The notes: generated from the letters alone by a model not told the origin. 7,022 bases of DNA from Firmicutes bacterium UBA7523 (GCA_002479415.1 DLMZ01000017.1:11683-18704), one strand, 5' to 3'. Shown: positions 1-6,510, counted from the stretch's first letter. Numbers and translations: made by a program.

Positions 1-363
1 AAAAATGAGCGCGGGTATATATTGATTGAAATATTGCTGGCATTTTTTCTATTGGCTGTTATTACCGGTCCTTTGTTAAATTTGCTTTATGGAAGCAGAC
101 AAAACCATGTAGCGGCTGCCCGTCACACTACTGCAATTTATTTAGCTAGGGAAAAAATGGAGAGAATAAAAAGCGCAGGCTATGATTGTGCACATGATGA
201 GTATGAGGAGGCAGTTTATGGATTTAAGGAGTTTAACAGGCGGGTACTTGTGGAGACGCCGGAAGAAGGGATTTCGTTGAAGAAGGTTACTGTAGAAGTT
301 ACTTGGCATGTGCAGGACAGGGACAGCAGTTACGAACTAGTTTCTTTTCTGGCGGGGAGGTAA
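1..363 (+). CDS. PilV-like type IV prepilin (5' end outside window)
   Basis: A probable minor pilin of a type IV pilus or pseudopilus, anchored in the membrane by its N-terminal helix. The frame is open from base 1 and its first codons read KNERG followed by YILIE. This is a prepilin peptidase site: cleavage after Gly at visible codon 5, with the conserved Glu at +5 of the mature protein. A hydrophobic stretch follows (ILLAFFLLAVITGPLLNLLY). The internal TTG at 22 is not a credible start, because it would remove the leader and cleavage site; the true start lies a few codons upstream of the window. The visible part has 120 codons. The segment with TAIYLAREKMERIKS resembles the start of the PilV/GspI globular domain, but the exact subfamily is an inference. 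The next gene begins 4 nt after the stop, and its ribosome binding site lies inside this gene's end. Confidence 0.85.
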   Translation, partial: KNERGYILIEILLAFFLLAVITGPLLNLLYGSRQNHVAAARHTTAIYLAREKMERIKSAGYDCAHDEYEEAVYGFKEFNRRVLVETPEEGISLKKVTVEVTWHVQDRDSSYELVSFLAGR

Positions 364-367
364 GGGT

Positions 368-832
368 GTGGAAAAAGGAGTAACTCTGATTGAGCTTTTG
401 ATCGGACTTTCATTAATGGCTCTTGCTTTTACAGTGACGGCAGCGTTTTATTCAATTGGAGTTAAAAGCTGGGATGACGGATCGTGGCAGACGGAAATAT
501 TACAGCATGCTCGAGTTGCAGCAGATGAGCTTGTAAACGAATTAACCTATGCGAGTGAAGTTACGGTAAGAGGAGTGGAAGGTAGGGTGGACTATATAAA
601 AGAGGTGAACGGAATACGTAAAAGATATAGATTTTACCAGCTAGGGCGGCAACTGCTGCTGAGATTACCTGCAGGTGTGTCTGTTCCTGTGGCCAGCCAT
701 ATTGACGCTGTTATTTTTGAGCCGGAAGGAAAATTAAAAGCTGGAGATGTGTTGACAGTTACCATTAAGACCGAAGCTCAAGATATGCGAAGCGAAATAC
801 GCGTGAGCATTAAGCCGAGGAATATAAAATGA
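368..832 (+). CDS. PilW/PulJ-like type IV prepilin (minor pilin)
   Basis: A second prepilin-like protein of 154 residues, starting at GTG 368. GGGGAGG at 354-360, inside the previous gene, provides the ribosome binding site. The leader is extremely short (MEKG), followed by VTLIELLIGLSLMALAF, so cleavage is expected after Gly4 and the conserved Glu is residue 9 (+5 of the mature form). About 20 hydrophobic residues form the membrane and assembly helix. The remaining ~120 residues are a soluble domain; the helical continuation with ILQHARVAADELVNELTYAS is typical of PilW/PulJ-type minor pilins, which pair with PilV and PilX in priming complexes. The last codons overlap the next start by 4 nt (ATGA), which suggests translational coupling. 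Membership of the prepilin class is clear; the PilW/PulJ assignment is by resemblance and gene order only. Confidence 0.85.
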   Translation: MEKGVTLIELLIGLSLMALAFTVTAAFYSIGVKSWDDGSWQTEILQHARVAADELVNELTYASEVTVRGVEGRVDYIKEVNGIRKRYRFYQLGRQLLLRLPAGVSVPVASHIDAVIFEPEGKLKAGDVLTVTIKTEAQDMRSEIRVSIKPRNIK

Positions 833-1800
833 GGCTGAATGAAAAAGGGTCGGCGCTGCTTTTTGTGTTAATGGTGATGAGTTTAGTTACATGTTTGGGC
901 TTTGCTTTGCTGAACATTACTCTGTCCGACTACCGTGTGAGCAGTCACTTGGCTGACATGGACAGGGCATATTATGCGGCGGAAGCAGGAGTGCAAATGG
1001 CGTATGCTGTCTTGCCGAAAAAGTATGAAGAATATATTTCATTTGAGAAAACTATTGTAAGAGAACAGGAGCCGCATTTTACTGTGGATATCTGCAGTGA
1101 CGGCAATCGGAAGCTTATTAAATCTACGGGAAAATGGTCGGGAAAAACAAAAGTAGTTAATGTGGTAGCAGATATTTGCCACTTAGGGGGATATGTTTTA
1201 ATTTCCGGCGGGGAGCTATTGTTAAATGATGTAACTTTTGATGGGAAAAAGGTTGAAGTTGATAAAGAATATTCTGTGGATTTTGAGGATTATGAAAAGA
1301 AAGCTACTGAAGAAGTTGGGTGGCTTATAACAGGGGGCGAAGCTGGAGCTGTTTTGTTTCGTGATTTCATCTGCGAAGGCGGGCAGCAAAAGATATTTGT
1401 TGCCGGGGATCTGGTTATAGAAGGATTTTTTTGCTTTGATGGGCTGTTAGTGGTGAGGGGATGCGTGGATATTAACAGCGGACATTTGGACGGGAGCTTT
1501 GTGCTATTGGCGGAAGACGATATTTCTTTTACTGTTGACGAAATTGAAGGAGAACATGTAGCGATCGGCAGCTGTTTTCTTTACTGCGGGGGAAGAATTA
1601 CGGACAGACGGACCGGATTTAAACGACGTTTCTTGTTTCACGGTACAATGATGGCGGCCGGAGATATAGACCTTGAAGAATTTGACTTAGTTTATAACGA
1701 TAAAGCAGTTTCCGAATGTTTCTTTCATCTGCCCGAAAATTTATTTTTACCGTTCACCGCATTTGTGTTAACTTGGATTGATTTTATGCCAAGAAGGTGA
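829..1800 (+). CDS. PilX-like pilus assembly protein, large and cysteine-rich
   Basis: A 323-residue protein with a PilX-type N-terminus. The leader MRLNEKG is followed by SALLFVLMVMSLVTCLGFAL as the membrane helix, and then by DRAYYAAEAGVQMAY (residues 45-59), the AAEAG signature seen after the helix in PilX/GspK-like proteins. The +5 position is Phe instead of Glu, as is common in the PilX/GspK branch, whose members sit at the pilus tip. Residues ~120-290 are rich in glycine and beta-branched residues with short strand-turn periods (VLISGGELLL, KIFVAGDLVIEG, LLVVRGCVDI, GTMMAAGDIDL), suggesting a beta-helix-like passenger; this is inference. There are nine cysteines (22, 89, 117, 182, 202, 212, 249, 253, 297), eight of them after the helix. 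The start ATG 829 overlaps the previous stop, with GAGG at 817-820. The 4-nt gap downstream points to one transcript with the GspH-like gene. Confidence 0.8.
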   Translation: MRLNEKGSALLFVLMVMSLVTCLGFALLNITLSDYRVSSHLADMDRAYYAAEAGVQMAYAVLPKKYEEYISFEKTIVREQEPHFTVDICSDGNRKLIKSTGKWSGKTKVVNVVADICHLGGYVLISGGELLLNDVTFDGKKVEVDKEYSVDFEDYEKKATEEVGWLITGGEAGAVLFRDFICEGGQQKIFVAGDLVIEGFFCFDGLLVVRGCVDINSGHLDGSFVLLAEDDISFTVDEIEGEHVAIGSCFLYCGGRITDRRTGFKRRFLFHGTMMAAGDIDLEEFDLVYNDKAVSECFFHLPENLFLPFTAFVLTWIDFMPRR

Positions 1801-1804
1801 GTAA

Positions 1805-2254
1805 ATGAAGAATATTCATGGAATAGTGCTGATTGAACTGATAGTTGTGCTCATTATAATAGCGATGCTTGCTGCTATAATGGTGCCGCTGTATAACCAT
1901 ATTGAGCGCTGGTCGCTGCGTACGGCGGCAACGGAGCTGGCTGTAAACATTCGAGAAACAAGGCATACGGCAATTACAACCGGAAAGACATGCTTTGTAA
2001 TTTTTTATTGGGATAGCCGAAGATACAAGCTGGATTATCAAGATAAAGAGATTTGGGTCCGACTGCCCAAAGATATTAGCTACGCAGTAAATAATTTTCC
2101 GCAAAATTTTGGTGCGCCGACGTTATCTTTTCGTTTTACAGGGGCGCCGAATCAGGGCGGACATGTGTCGTTGAAAGATAACAAAGGAAACCGTCTATAT
2201 GTGATTGTTACTCCTGTAACAGGGAGAGTGCGGATAGATGATAAGGCGCCGTAA
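1805..2254 (+). CDS. GspH/FimT (ComGD-like) pseudopilin
   Basis: A 149-residue prepilin-like protein. The leader MKNIHG is followed by IVLIELIVVLIIIAMLAAIM, so cleavage is expected after Gly6. The conserved Glu is at +5, and Ile replaces the usual Phe/Met at +1. Past the membrane helix, LAVNIRETRHTAITTGKTC is the typical GspH/FimT helix, and RRYKLDY is the family's first beta-strand pattern. The C-terminal stretch with SLKDNKGNRLYVIV and TGRVRI matches the usual end of this fold, so the gene appears complete. Such proteins are minor subunits of type IV pili, type II secretion or the competence pseudopilus; the window does not decide which. ATG 1805 has AAGGTGA at 1794-1800, 4 nt upstream. It is the last gene of the pilin cluster and is followed by 148 nt of non-coding DNA. 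Confidence 0.87.
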   Translation: MKNIHGIVLIELIVVLIIIAMLAAIMVPLYNHIERWSLRTAATELAVNIRETRHTAITTGKTCFVIFYWDSRRYKLDYQDKEIWVRLPKDISYAVNNFPQNFGAPTLSFRFTGAPNQGGHVSLKDNKGNRLYVIVTPVTGRVRIDDKAP

Positions 2255-2295
2255 AAACTAGAATTTTTGGCATAGTTTGCAGGGTAATCCCACTT

Positions 2296-2304
2296 TTTGT
2301 CGAA
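2296..2304 (+). promoter_or_regulatory. Candidate Spo0A box
   Basis: TTTGTCGAA is an exact match to the core of the 0A box bound by phosphorylated Spo0A in spore-forming Firmicutes. It lies about 100 nt upstream of the signalling gene's GTG start, in non-coding DNA. GAAT at 2302-2305, with AGGGTAA at 2281-2287, loosely resembles a sigma-H promoter overlapping the box, but the spacing fit is only fair. The site could act in repression or activation. A second TTTGTCGAA occurs inside efp, so a chance match is possible. Confidence 0.4.
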
Positions 2305-2346
2305 TTAAATGATTTAAGTTGCAATAAAATTTGAGGCAGAACCAAA

Positions 2347-2375
2347 TGTTATTGCTATTTTTGATGGCAATAGCA
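2347..2375 (+). promoter_or_regulatory. 12-bp stem-loop in the leader of the signalling gene
   Basis: TGTTATTGCTAT (2347-2358) pairs over its whole length with ATGGCAATAGCA (2364-2375), with two G-U pairs in RNA, around the 5-nt loop TTTTG. The stem ends 15 nt before the GGAGGTGG ribosome binding site at 2391-2398. No T-run follows, so this is not a normal intrinsic terminator. A 5'-UTR control hairpin, an RNA-protection element or an operator palindrome are all possible. No known riboswitch was recognised. Confidence 0.5.
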
Positions 2376-2402
2376 GAGTCGGAACTTTGTGGAGGTGGTT
2401 GA

Positions 2403-3824
2403 GTGCTAGCACGAGAGATTATGATTACTGAACTGCCCATCGTAGAGGCCGGCGCTGGGTCTGCTGCAATTGCGAAAGAGATGTTGAGATTAAAAACATC
2501 CCACGTATTGGTTGTTAATGACGGCGGAACGATGTTGGGATTGGTGGCTGGTTTAGACTTGTGCCGTGCGCTGGCGGAAGGCTTGGATAATGTAACTGCC
2601 ACAGAAATAATGACGCCGCGTTCTAATTTAATTGTTGCATACCCGGAAACTCCGTTGGTTGAAGTGCCTTTGACTCTTGCCGGGAGACATATTAACCAAG
2701 TACCTGTGGTGGAAGGAGAAATACCGGTAGGCTATCTTGATGTTTCTAAGGTGTTACTATATGTTGCAGAAAAGGAGAAAAATGAGCTGGTTAACTCCAG
2801 AAGGGCTTCATTACTTATTAATTCCATGAGGGAAGGTGTGGTGGTTGTTGATAAAGACTATCGCATCTGTGAACTTAACCCGGCAGCGCAGAAAAGCATG
2901 GGTCTTGCTGAGGCTGTAATCGGCCAGCAATCTAAGCCGTATATGGTATACGGTTCCCCGATACGCAGGGTGATGGAAACCGGAGAGCCCCTGTATAATA
3001 TTGAGATGAGAAGTGAAACAGGTAAGACTTTATTGACTAATAATGTACCCATTATCAATAACGGCAGTATTGAAGGAGTATTGCAGACATTTTCCGACAT
3101 TACTGACGTGAAGCAAATGCATATCCAACTGTTAGAAGCAAAAGAGGAATTGGATAAAGCTTTTGCTTTGACATTACCTAATTCCAGGGTGGAGAAAAAG
3201 CTAAAGAATACTCCTGAATACCGCGATGTTTACAATGAGGCGACAGGGATGATTGAAGTAACAGAAGTGATTGAAGATGGCGGATACCTTCATGTAATTA
3301 ATGCGCTTAAAGTTGCGGCAGATTTGAACGAAAAAGGTATGATGGCACTTTTAGGCTTAGATAAGGATATATTAGTCCAGGCTTTGATATTTCATGATGT
3401 AGGAAAATCTCAGCCCGCGCTTAATGTGGGTCAGGTTGTGAATCCGCATGAAGTATTTGAACAGGGCGAAATGCATGCATTTCGCAGCGCGTCCATTGTC
3501 GAGAAATTTTATGATAAGTCACAGGATGTTGTTCAATTAATCCGTTATCATCACCACCGAGATGAAGATTTGCCCGGAAGCTTCCCTCATCATCTATTGC
3601 CGATGCTGCGACTATTAAGAATTATTGACGGTCTTTCGGCCGGATTAACACGAAGAAGTGCTAGAATAGGTTTTAGTGCCAATGGTTCACGCCTGACAAT
3701 TTTAGAGAACAATGGACACCCTGATTTTAATCGCATGGTTGAAATTGATTTGTATACGGGACAAGCTTCCGTTTATAATGATAAGAGGGGGAGAATGCTC
3801 AAACAGGGGGCTTTGAGGAATTGA
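2403..3824 (+). CDS. CBS-PAS-HD domain signalling protein
   Basis: A 473-residue, probably cytoplasmic signalling protein starting at GTG 2403, with GGAGGTGG at 2391-2398. Residues ~1-120 form two CBS repeats (SHVLVVNDGGTMLGLVAG; NQVPVVEGEIPVGYLDVSKV, with EIMTPR at 68-73 opening the second). CBS pairs commonly bind adenine nucleotides or cyclic dinucleotides. Residues ~135-240 are a PAS domain (GVVVVDKDYRICELNPAAQ, ending with FSDITDVKQMH), then a helical linker. Residues ~290-415 are an HD-type metal phosphohydrolase domain: H297, FHDVGK with H331-D332, H358, H383-385 and D409. The layout follows HD-GYP domains, but where these have HHExxDGxGYP this protein has HHHRDEDLP. A beta-rich tail of ~50 residues follows. 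No membrane segment or output DNA-binding domain is visible. It ends inside the aroK start (TTGA overlap). A role as a ligand-controlled nucleotide or cyclic-dinucleotide hydrolase is inferred; the substrate is unknown. Confidence 0.85.
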   Translation: MLAREIMITELPIVEAGAGSAAIAKEMLRLKTSHVLVVNDGGTMLGLVAGLDLCRALAEGLDNVTATEIMTPRSNLIVAYPETPLVEVPLTLAGRHINQVPVVEGEIPVGYLDVSKVLLYVAEKEKNELVNSRRASLLINSMREGVVVVDKDYRICELNPAAQKSMGLAEAVIGQQSKPYMVYGSPIRRVMETGEPLYNIEMRSETGKTLLTNNVPIINNGSIEGVLQTFSDITDVKQMHIQLLEAKEELDKAFALTLPNSRVEKKLKNTPEYRDVYNEATGMIEVTEVIEDGGYLHVINALKVAADLNEKGMMALLGLDKDILVQALIFHDVGKSQPALNVGQVVNPHEVFEQGEMHAFRSASIVEKFYDKSQDVVQLIRYHHHRDEDLPGSFPHHLLPMLRLLRIIDGLSAGLTRRSARIGFSANGSRLTILENNGHPDFNRMVEIDLYTGQASVYNDKRGRMLKQGALRN

Positions 3825-4330
3825 GGCAGATTTCGGGTAAGAACTTAGTTTTAATCGGATTTATGGGGACAGGAAAGACAGAGGTAGGCAGGCTTTTGGC
3901 GGAATTGTTGAATATTAAGCTAATAGATACGGACCGTATGATAGTTGAACGTGAAGGGCTTTCGATAAATGAGATTTTTGCCTCCCAGGGAGAAGCCTGT
4001 TTTCGACAGAAGGAGCAGGAATTGATTAAGGAGCTTTCTTCAAAAAGAGGATTGGTAATAGCTACCGGAGGGGGCGTTGTACTCAATGCCGCCAATGTAA
4101 ATTTGCTTCGGGAAAATGGTTATGTGATTTGGTTGGATGCTGATGTGAGTGCTTTAGCTGCAAGACTGGTCGGAGATAATGACCGGCCTCTTTTGGTTGG
4201 AGATGCCAATATGCCAGCTCTTTACAAGGAGCGGCAAGCGTTGTATCGAGATGCGTCACATGCACGTATTGACACAACAGAGAAGTCTCCGCTGGCAGTG
4301 GCGCAAGAAATTATAAATCTAATTGCATAA
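3821..4330 (+). CDS. aroK: Shikimate kinase
   Basis: Phosphorylates shikimate at the 3-hydroxyl using ATP, the fifth step of the shikimate pathway to chorismate, in the cytoplasm. The 169 residues match the usual family length. The P-loop is GFMGTGKT (13-20). D36-T-D38 contacts magnesium and shikimate, R62 (in CFRQKE) and G83-G85 bind shikimate, DRPLL (121-125) is the lid that closes over ATP, and R138 in the KERQALY motif is the C-terminal substrate arginine. The TTG start at 3821 is chosen because it gives the standard short N-terminus (ISGKNLVLIGFMG) and overlaps the previous stop. Its ribosome site is weak: GAGG at 3815-3818 is too close and GGGGG at 3806-3810 is rather far, so translation probably depends on coupling to the signalling gene. 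aroQ, another enzyme of the pathway, follows after 76 nt. Confidence 0.95.
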   Translation: MRQISGKNLVLIGFMGTGKTEVGRLLAELLNIKLIDTDRMIVEREGLSINEIFASQGEACFRQKEQELIKELSSKRGLVIATGGGVVLNAANVNLLRENGYVIWLDADVSALAARLVGDNDRPLLVGDANMPALYKERQALYRDASHARIDTTEKSPLAVAQEIINLIA

Positions 4331-4393
4331 TGTTACGATTAATTGTAATATTAGCTAGGGAAGGATTTTATTGCCGTAGAGCGAAATGATATT

Positions 4394-4401
4394 AGAGGTG
4401 G
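4394..4401 (+). promoter_or_regulatory. Ribosome binding site setting the aroQ start
   Basis: AGAGGTGG lies 5 nt before ATG 4407. It would fall inside the coding region if ATG 4386 were used, and no good ribosome binding site precedes 4386. This favours the shorter protein. Confidence 0.7.
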
Positions 4402-4406
4402 TGCTG

Positions 4407-4844
4407 ATGCATAAAGTTCTTGTAATACATGGCCCTAATTTGAACAGGCTGGGGCAGCGGGATCCTTTGCAGTACGGTACCGGAACTCTTAAGGAGCTTG
4501 AGTGTGCGCTGCTTGGATTGGCCGCTGAACTAGGCGTGGTTTTGGAGACATTTCAATCGAACTATGAAGGAAAGTTAATTGATGTGATCCAGACAACGGA
4601 TGCACACGGGATTGTGATAAATCCAGGAGCTTTGACTCATTACAGCTATTCTTTGAGGGATGCTTTAGCTGATTTTCACGGTCCGGTGCTGGAAGCTCAT
4701 TTGAGCAATATTCACGCCCGAGAGCCGTTTCGGCAGCATTCGGTCATAGCCGATGTAGCAAAGGGTCAGATTAGCGGCTTGGGATTCAACAGCTATCTTT
4801 TGGCGCTCCGTGCAGTCGTTGCGCTGCTAACCGAGGAAATTTAA
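4407..4844 (+). CDS. aroQ: Type II 3-dehydroquinate dehydratase
   Basis: Converts 3-dehydroquinate to 3-dehydroshikimate, the third shikimate-pathway step; type II enzymes form cytoplasmic dodecamers. From ATG 4407 the protein has 145 residues, the usual length, and opens with the standard MHKVLVIHGPNLNRLG. Active-site residues by family pattern are R18 and catalytic Y23 on the flexible lid (RDPLQYG), N72 and H78 (NPGALTHYS), H98 and S100 (HLSNIHAREPF), and R109. Starting at 4386 would add seven residues (MILEVVL) that are unlike the family and lack a ribosome site. Two positions differ from the commonest pattern: SNYEG (usually SNHEG) at 51-55 and GFNSYLLAL near the end (usually a glycine before Y). 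Neither removes a catalytic residue. The stop codon shares its last A with the next start. Confidence 0.95.
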   Translation: MHKVLVIHGPNLNRLGQRDPLQYGTGTLKELECALLGLAAELGVVLETFQSNYEGKLIDVIQTTDAHGIVINPGALTHYSYSLRDALADFHGPVLEAHLSNIHAREPFRQHSVIADVAKGQISGLGFNSYLLALRAVVALLTEEI

Positions 4845-5914
4845 TGTCGGACAAGCGTTTGGCTACTCTGCGAAGACAGTTATCAACTGTAGGGATTGAC
4901 GCACTTCTTGTAGTTAAGCCTGTTAATGTAGCCTATCTAACCGGCTTTAATGGTACATCAGGCTATGTGCTTGTTACGGGCAAAAGAGCATATCTTCTCA
5001 CGGATTTTCGATATCTGGAAATGGCACGCGAGCAGGCGAAATGCTTTGAGACTGTAAACATAGGCTTGTCCGCATGGAAGAAAGTAAGTGACTTGCTTAT
5101 TGAAGAGGGGAATCATTCTCTTGCAGTAGAAAGCGAATATATAACCGTGTCTTCTTACAATAAGTTGATTGAAGCGTTGTCAGATTTGACGGTAACAGCC
5201 ATACCTTCTCCGGTGTCCAGGATGCGCAGCGTAAAGAGCAGGGAAGAGCAATATGCTATTGAGGCGGCAGTTAGGTTGGCTGATAAGGCATTCTTACATA
5301 TACGAAGCTTTTTAAAGCCAGGGGTGAGTGAAAGGGATATAGCGCTGGAATTAGAGTATTATATGCGTAGCCTGGGTGCTGAAGAAATCTCTTTTAAAAC
5401 TATAGTCGCATCGGGAAAACGGTCTGCGCAGCCCCACGGTTCAGCGAGCCAAAAGCTACTTGAGCCAGGAGATGCAGTAGTTATAGACTTTGGCTGCATA
5501 TTAAATCATTATTGTTCTGATATGACTCGAACTATTTTTATTAACGATGTATCTGCTAAGCAGAGAGGTATTTATCAAGCTGTCCTTGATGCACAGCTCC
5601 ACACACTGCAGCTTATTCGCGCCGGCATGACCGGAAGACAGGCCGATGAATTGGCCAGGGATGTTCTGAAAGACCTGGGTCTGGCTGAATACTTTGGCCA
5701 TGGTCTTGGTCATGGGGTAGGACGGGAGATTCACGAATTGCCGCGCCTTTCTCCGGCTTCTGATGATGAATTGCTGCCGGGCATGGTTGTAACTATTGAA
5801 CCCGGTGTTTACTTGGAGGGGGAGTTTGGTGTCCGCATCGAAGATGTAGTAGTTGTAGAAGAAGCTGGATGCCGAACTTTAACAGGTAGTACTAAGGAAT
5901 TAATATGTTTATAA
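4844..5914 (+). CDS. M24-family Xaa-Pro-type aminopeptidase
   Basis: A cytoplasmic dinuclear metallopeptidase expected to remove N-terminal residues before proline, relevant to peptide recycling. Its 356 residues match the short PepQ/YqhT class. Residues ~1-130 form the creatinase-type N-terminal domain (DALLVVKPVNVAYLTGF). Residues ~135-350 form the pita-bread catalytic domain with all five metal ligands: D215 (VIDFG), D226 (SDMTRT), H290 (GHGLGHGVG), E319 (TIEPG) and E333 (RIEDVV). H197 in QPHGS is the usual substrate-side histidine. ATG 4844 overlaps the aroQ stop by one base and has GAGGA at 4833-4837. The order aroQ, this gene, efp is the same as yqhS-yqhT-efp in B. subtilis, which supports orthology with YqhT. 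PepP, PepQ and YpdF cannot be told apart with certainty from the sequence alone. Confidence 0.93.
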   Translation: MSDKRLATLRRQLSTVGIDALLVVKPVNVAYLTGFNGTSGYVLVTGKRAYLLTDFRYLEMAREQAKCFETVNIGLSAWKKVSDLLIEEGNHSLAVESEYITVSSYNKLIEALSDLTVTAIPSPVSRMRSVKSREEQYAIEAAVRLADKAFLHIRSFLKPGVSERDIALELEYYMRSLGAEEISFKTIVASGKRSAQPHGSASQKLLEPGDAVVIDFGCILNHYCSDMTRTIFINDVSAKQRGIYQAVLDAQLHTLQLIRAGMTGRQADELARDVLKDLGLAEYFGHGLGHGVGREIHELPRLSPASDDELLPGMVVTIEPGVYLEGEFGVRIEDVVVVEEAGCRTLTGSTKELICL

Positions 5915-5927
5915 TGGAGGAGAGCAG

Positions 5928-6485
5928 ATGATTTCAACCAGCGAATTTAAAACAGGTATGACAATAGAGTTTGACGGTGACCTGTTTGTGATTGTGGAAT
6001 TTCAGCATGTAAAACCGGGTAAAGGAGCCGCGTTTGTCCGCACTAAGCTGAAAAATATAAAAACAGGCGGTGTAACGGAACGGACATTTCGAGCCGGTGA
6101 AAAAGTAGACAGGGCTATTATGGAACGTAAGGAAATGCAGTATATGTACGATTCCGGTGATGATTTATTTTTTATGGATACTGAGACCTATGAACAAATT
6201 ACCATTGATAGGGAACGATTGGGGAATGATGTAAAGTACTTAAAAGAAAACACAAATATATCAGTAGTTTTTTATCGCGAGCAAATAGTGGGCATTGAAC
6301 TCCCCTTCTTTGTCGAATTGGCAGTTGTTGAAACTGAGCCAGGAATTAAGGGAGATACCGCATCAGGCGGTTCCAAGCCGGCCAAGGTGGAGACGGGAGC
6401 TGTTGTTCAAGTACCGTTCTTTATCAACGTAGGGGACGTACTTCGTATAGATACAAGATCGGGAGAGTATATGGAAAGAGTATAG
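5928..6485 (+). CDS. efp: Translation elongation factor P
   Basis: Binds the ribosome between the P and E sites and relieves stalling at proline runs. It is complete at 185 residues with the three usual domains: an N-terminal KOW-like domain (~1-65), a middle OB domain (~67-130) and a C-terminal OB domain (~131-185). The tip loop is KPGKG (29-33), with K32 as the residue modified in many bacteria; the surrounding KPGKGAAFVRTKL matches the Bacillus type, where K32 carries 5-aminopentanol. The family signature near the C-terminus is intact (KPAKVETGAVVQVPFF, then NVGDVLRIDTRSGEY). ATG 5928 has GGAGGAG at 5916-5922. It sits 13 nt after the peptidase gene, so cotranscription is very likely. Confidence 0.98.
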   Translation: MISTSEFKTGMTIEFDGDLFVIVEFQHVKPGKGAAFVRTKLKNIKTGGVTERTFRAGEKVDRAIMERKEMQYMYDSGDDLFFMDTETYEQITIDRERLGNDVKYLKENTNISVVFYREQIVGIELPFFVELAVVETEPGIKGDTASGGSKPAKVETGAVVQVPFFINVGDVLRIDTRSGEYMERV

Positions 6486-6502
6486 TAGCAAGGATTACAA
6501 AA

Positions 6503-6510
6503 AAGGAGGT
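6503..6510 (+). promoter_or_regulatory. Consensus ribosome binding site
   Basis: AAGGAGGT is a full match to the anti-Shine-Dalgarno sequence, 7 nt before ATG 6518. It is the strongest ribosome site in the window, so the small acidic protein is probably translated at a high rate relative to its neighbours. Confidence 0.85.

Noticed and set aside
1784..2104. 106-codon open frame on the minus strand
   Set aside because: It lies antisense over the GspH-like gene, has no recognisable motif and overlaps a clearly coding frame.
2279..2298. GGG-TAAT-CCC followed by T-rich sequence as a terminator for the pilin genes
   Set aside because: The stem is only 3 bp and cannot form a stable terminator; the T-run is better explained by the Spo0A-box-like site.
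2258..2602. 114-codon open frame on the minus strand across the spacer and CBS domain
   Set aside because: Low-complexity composition, no family resemblance, and it is antisense to a CBS domain with clear motifs.
4343..4371. Promoter-like TTGTAA and TTTTAT with 17-nt spacing before aroQ
   Set aside because: Only four of six bases match in each box in an AT-rich gap, so it is too weak to list as a feature.
6309..6317. Second TTTGTCGAA (Spo0A-box core) inside efp
   Set aside because: It encodes conserved EF-P residues within the gene and has no promoter context, so it is probably coincidence.
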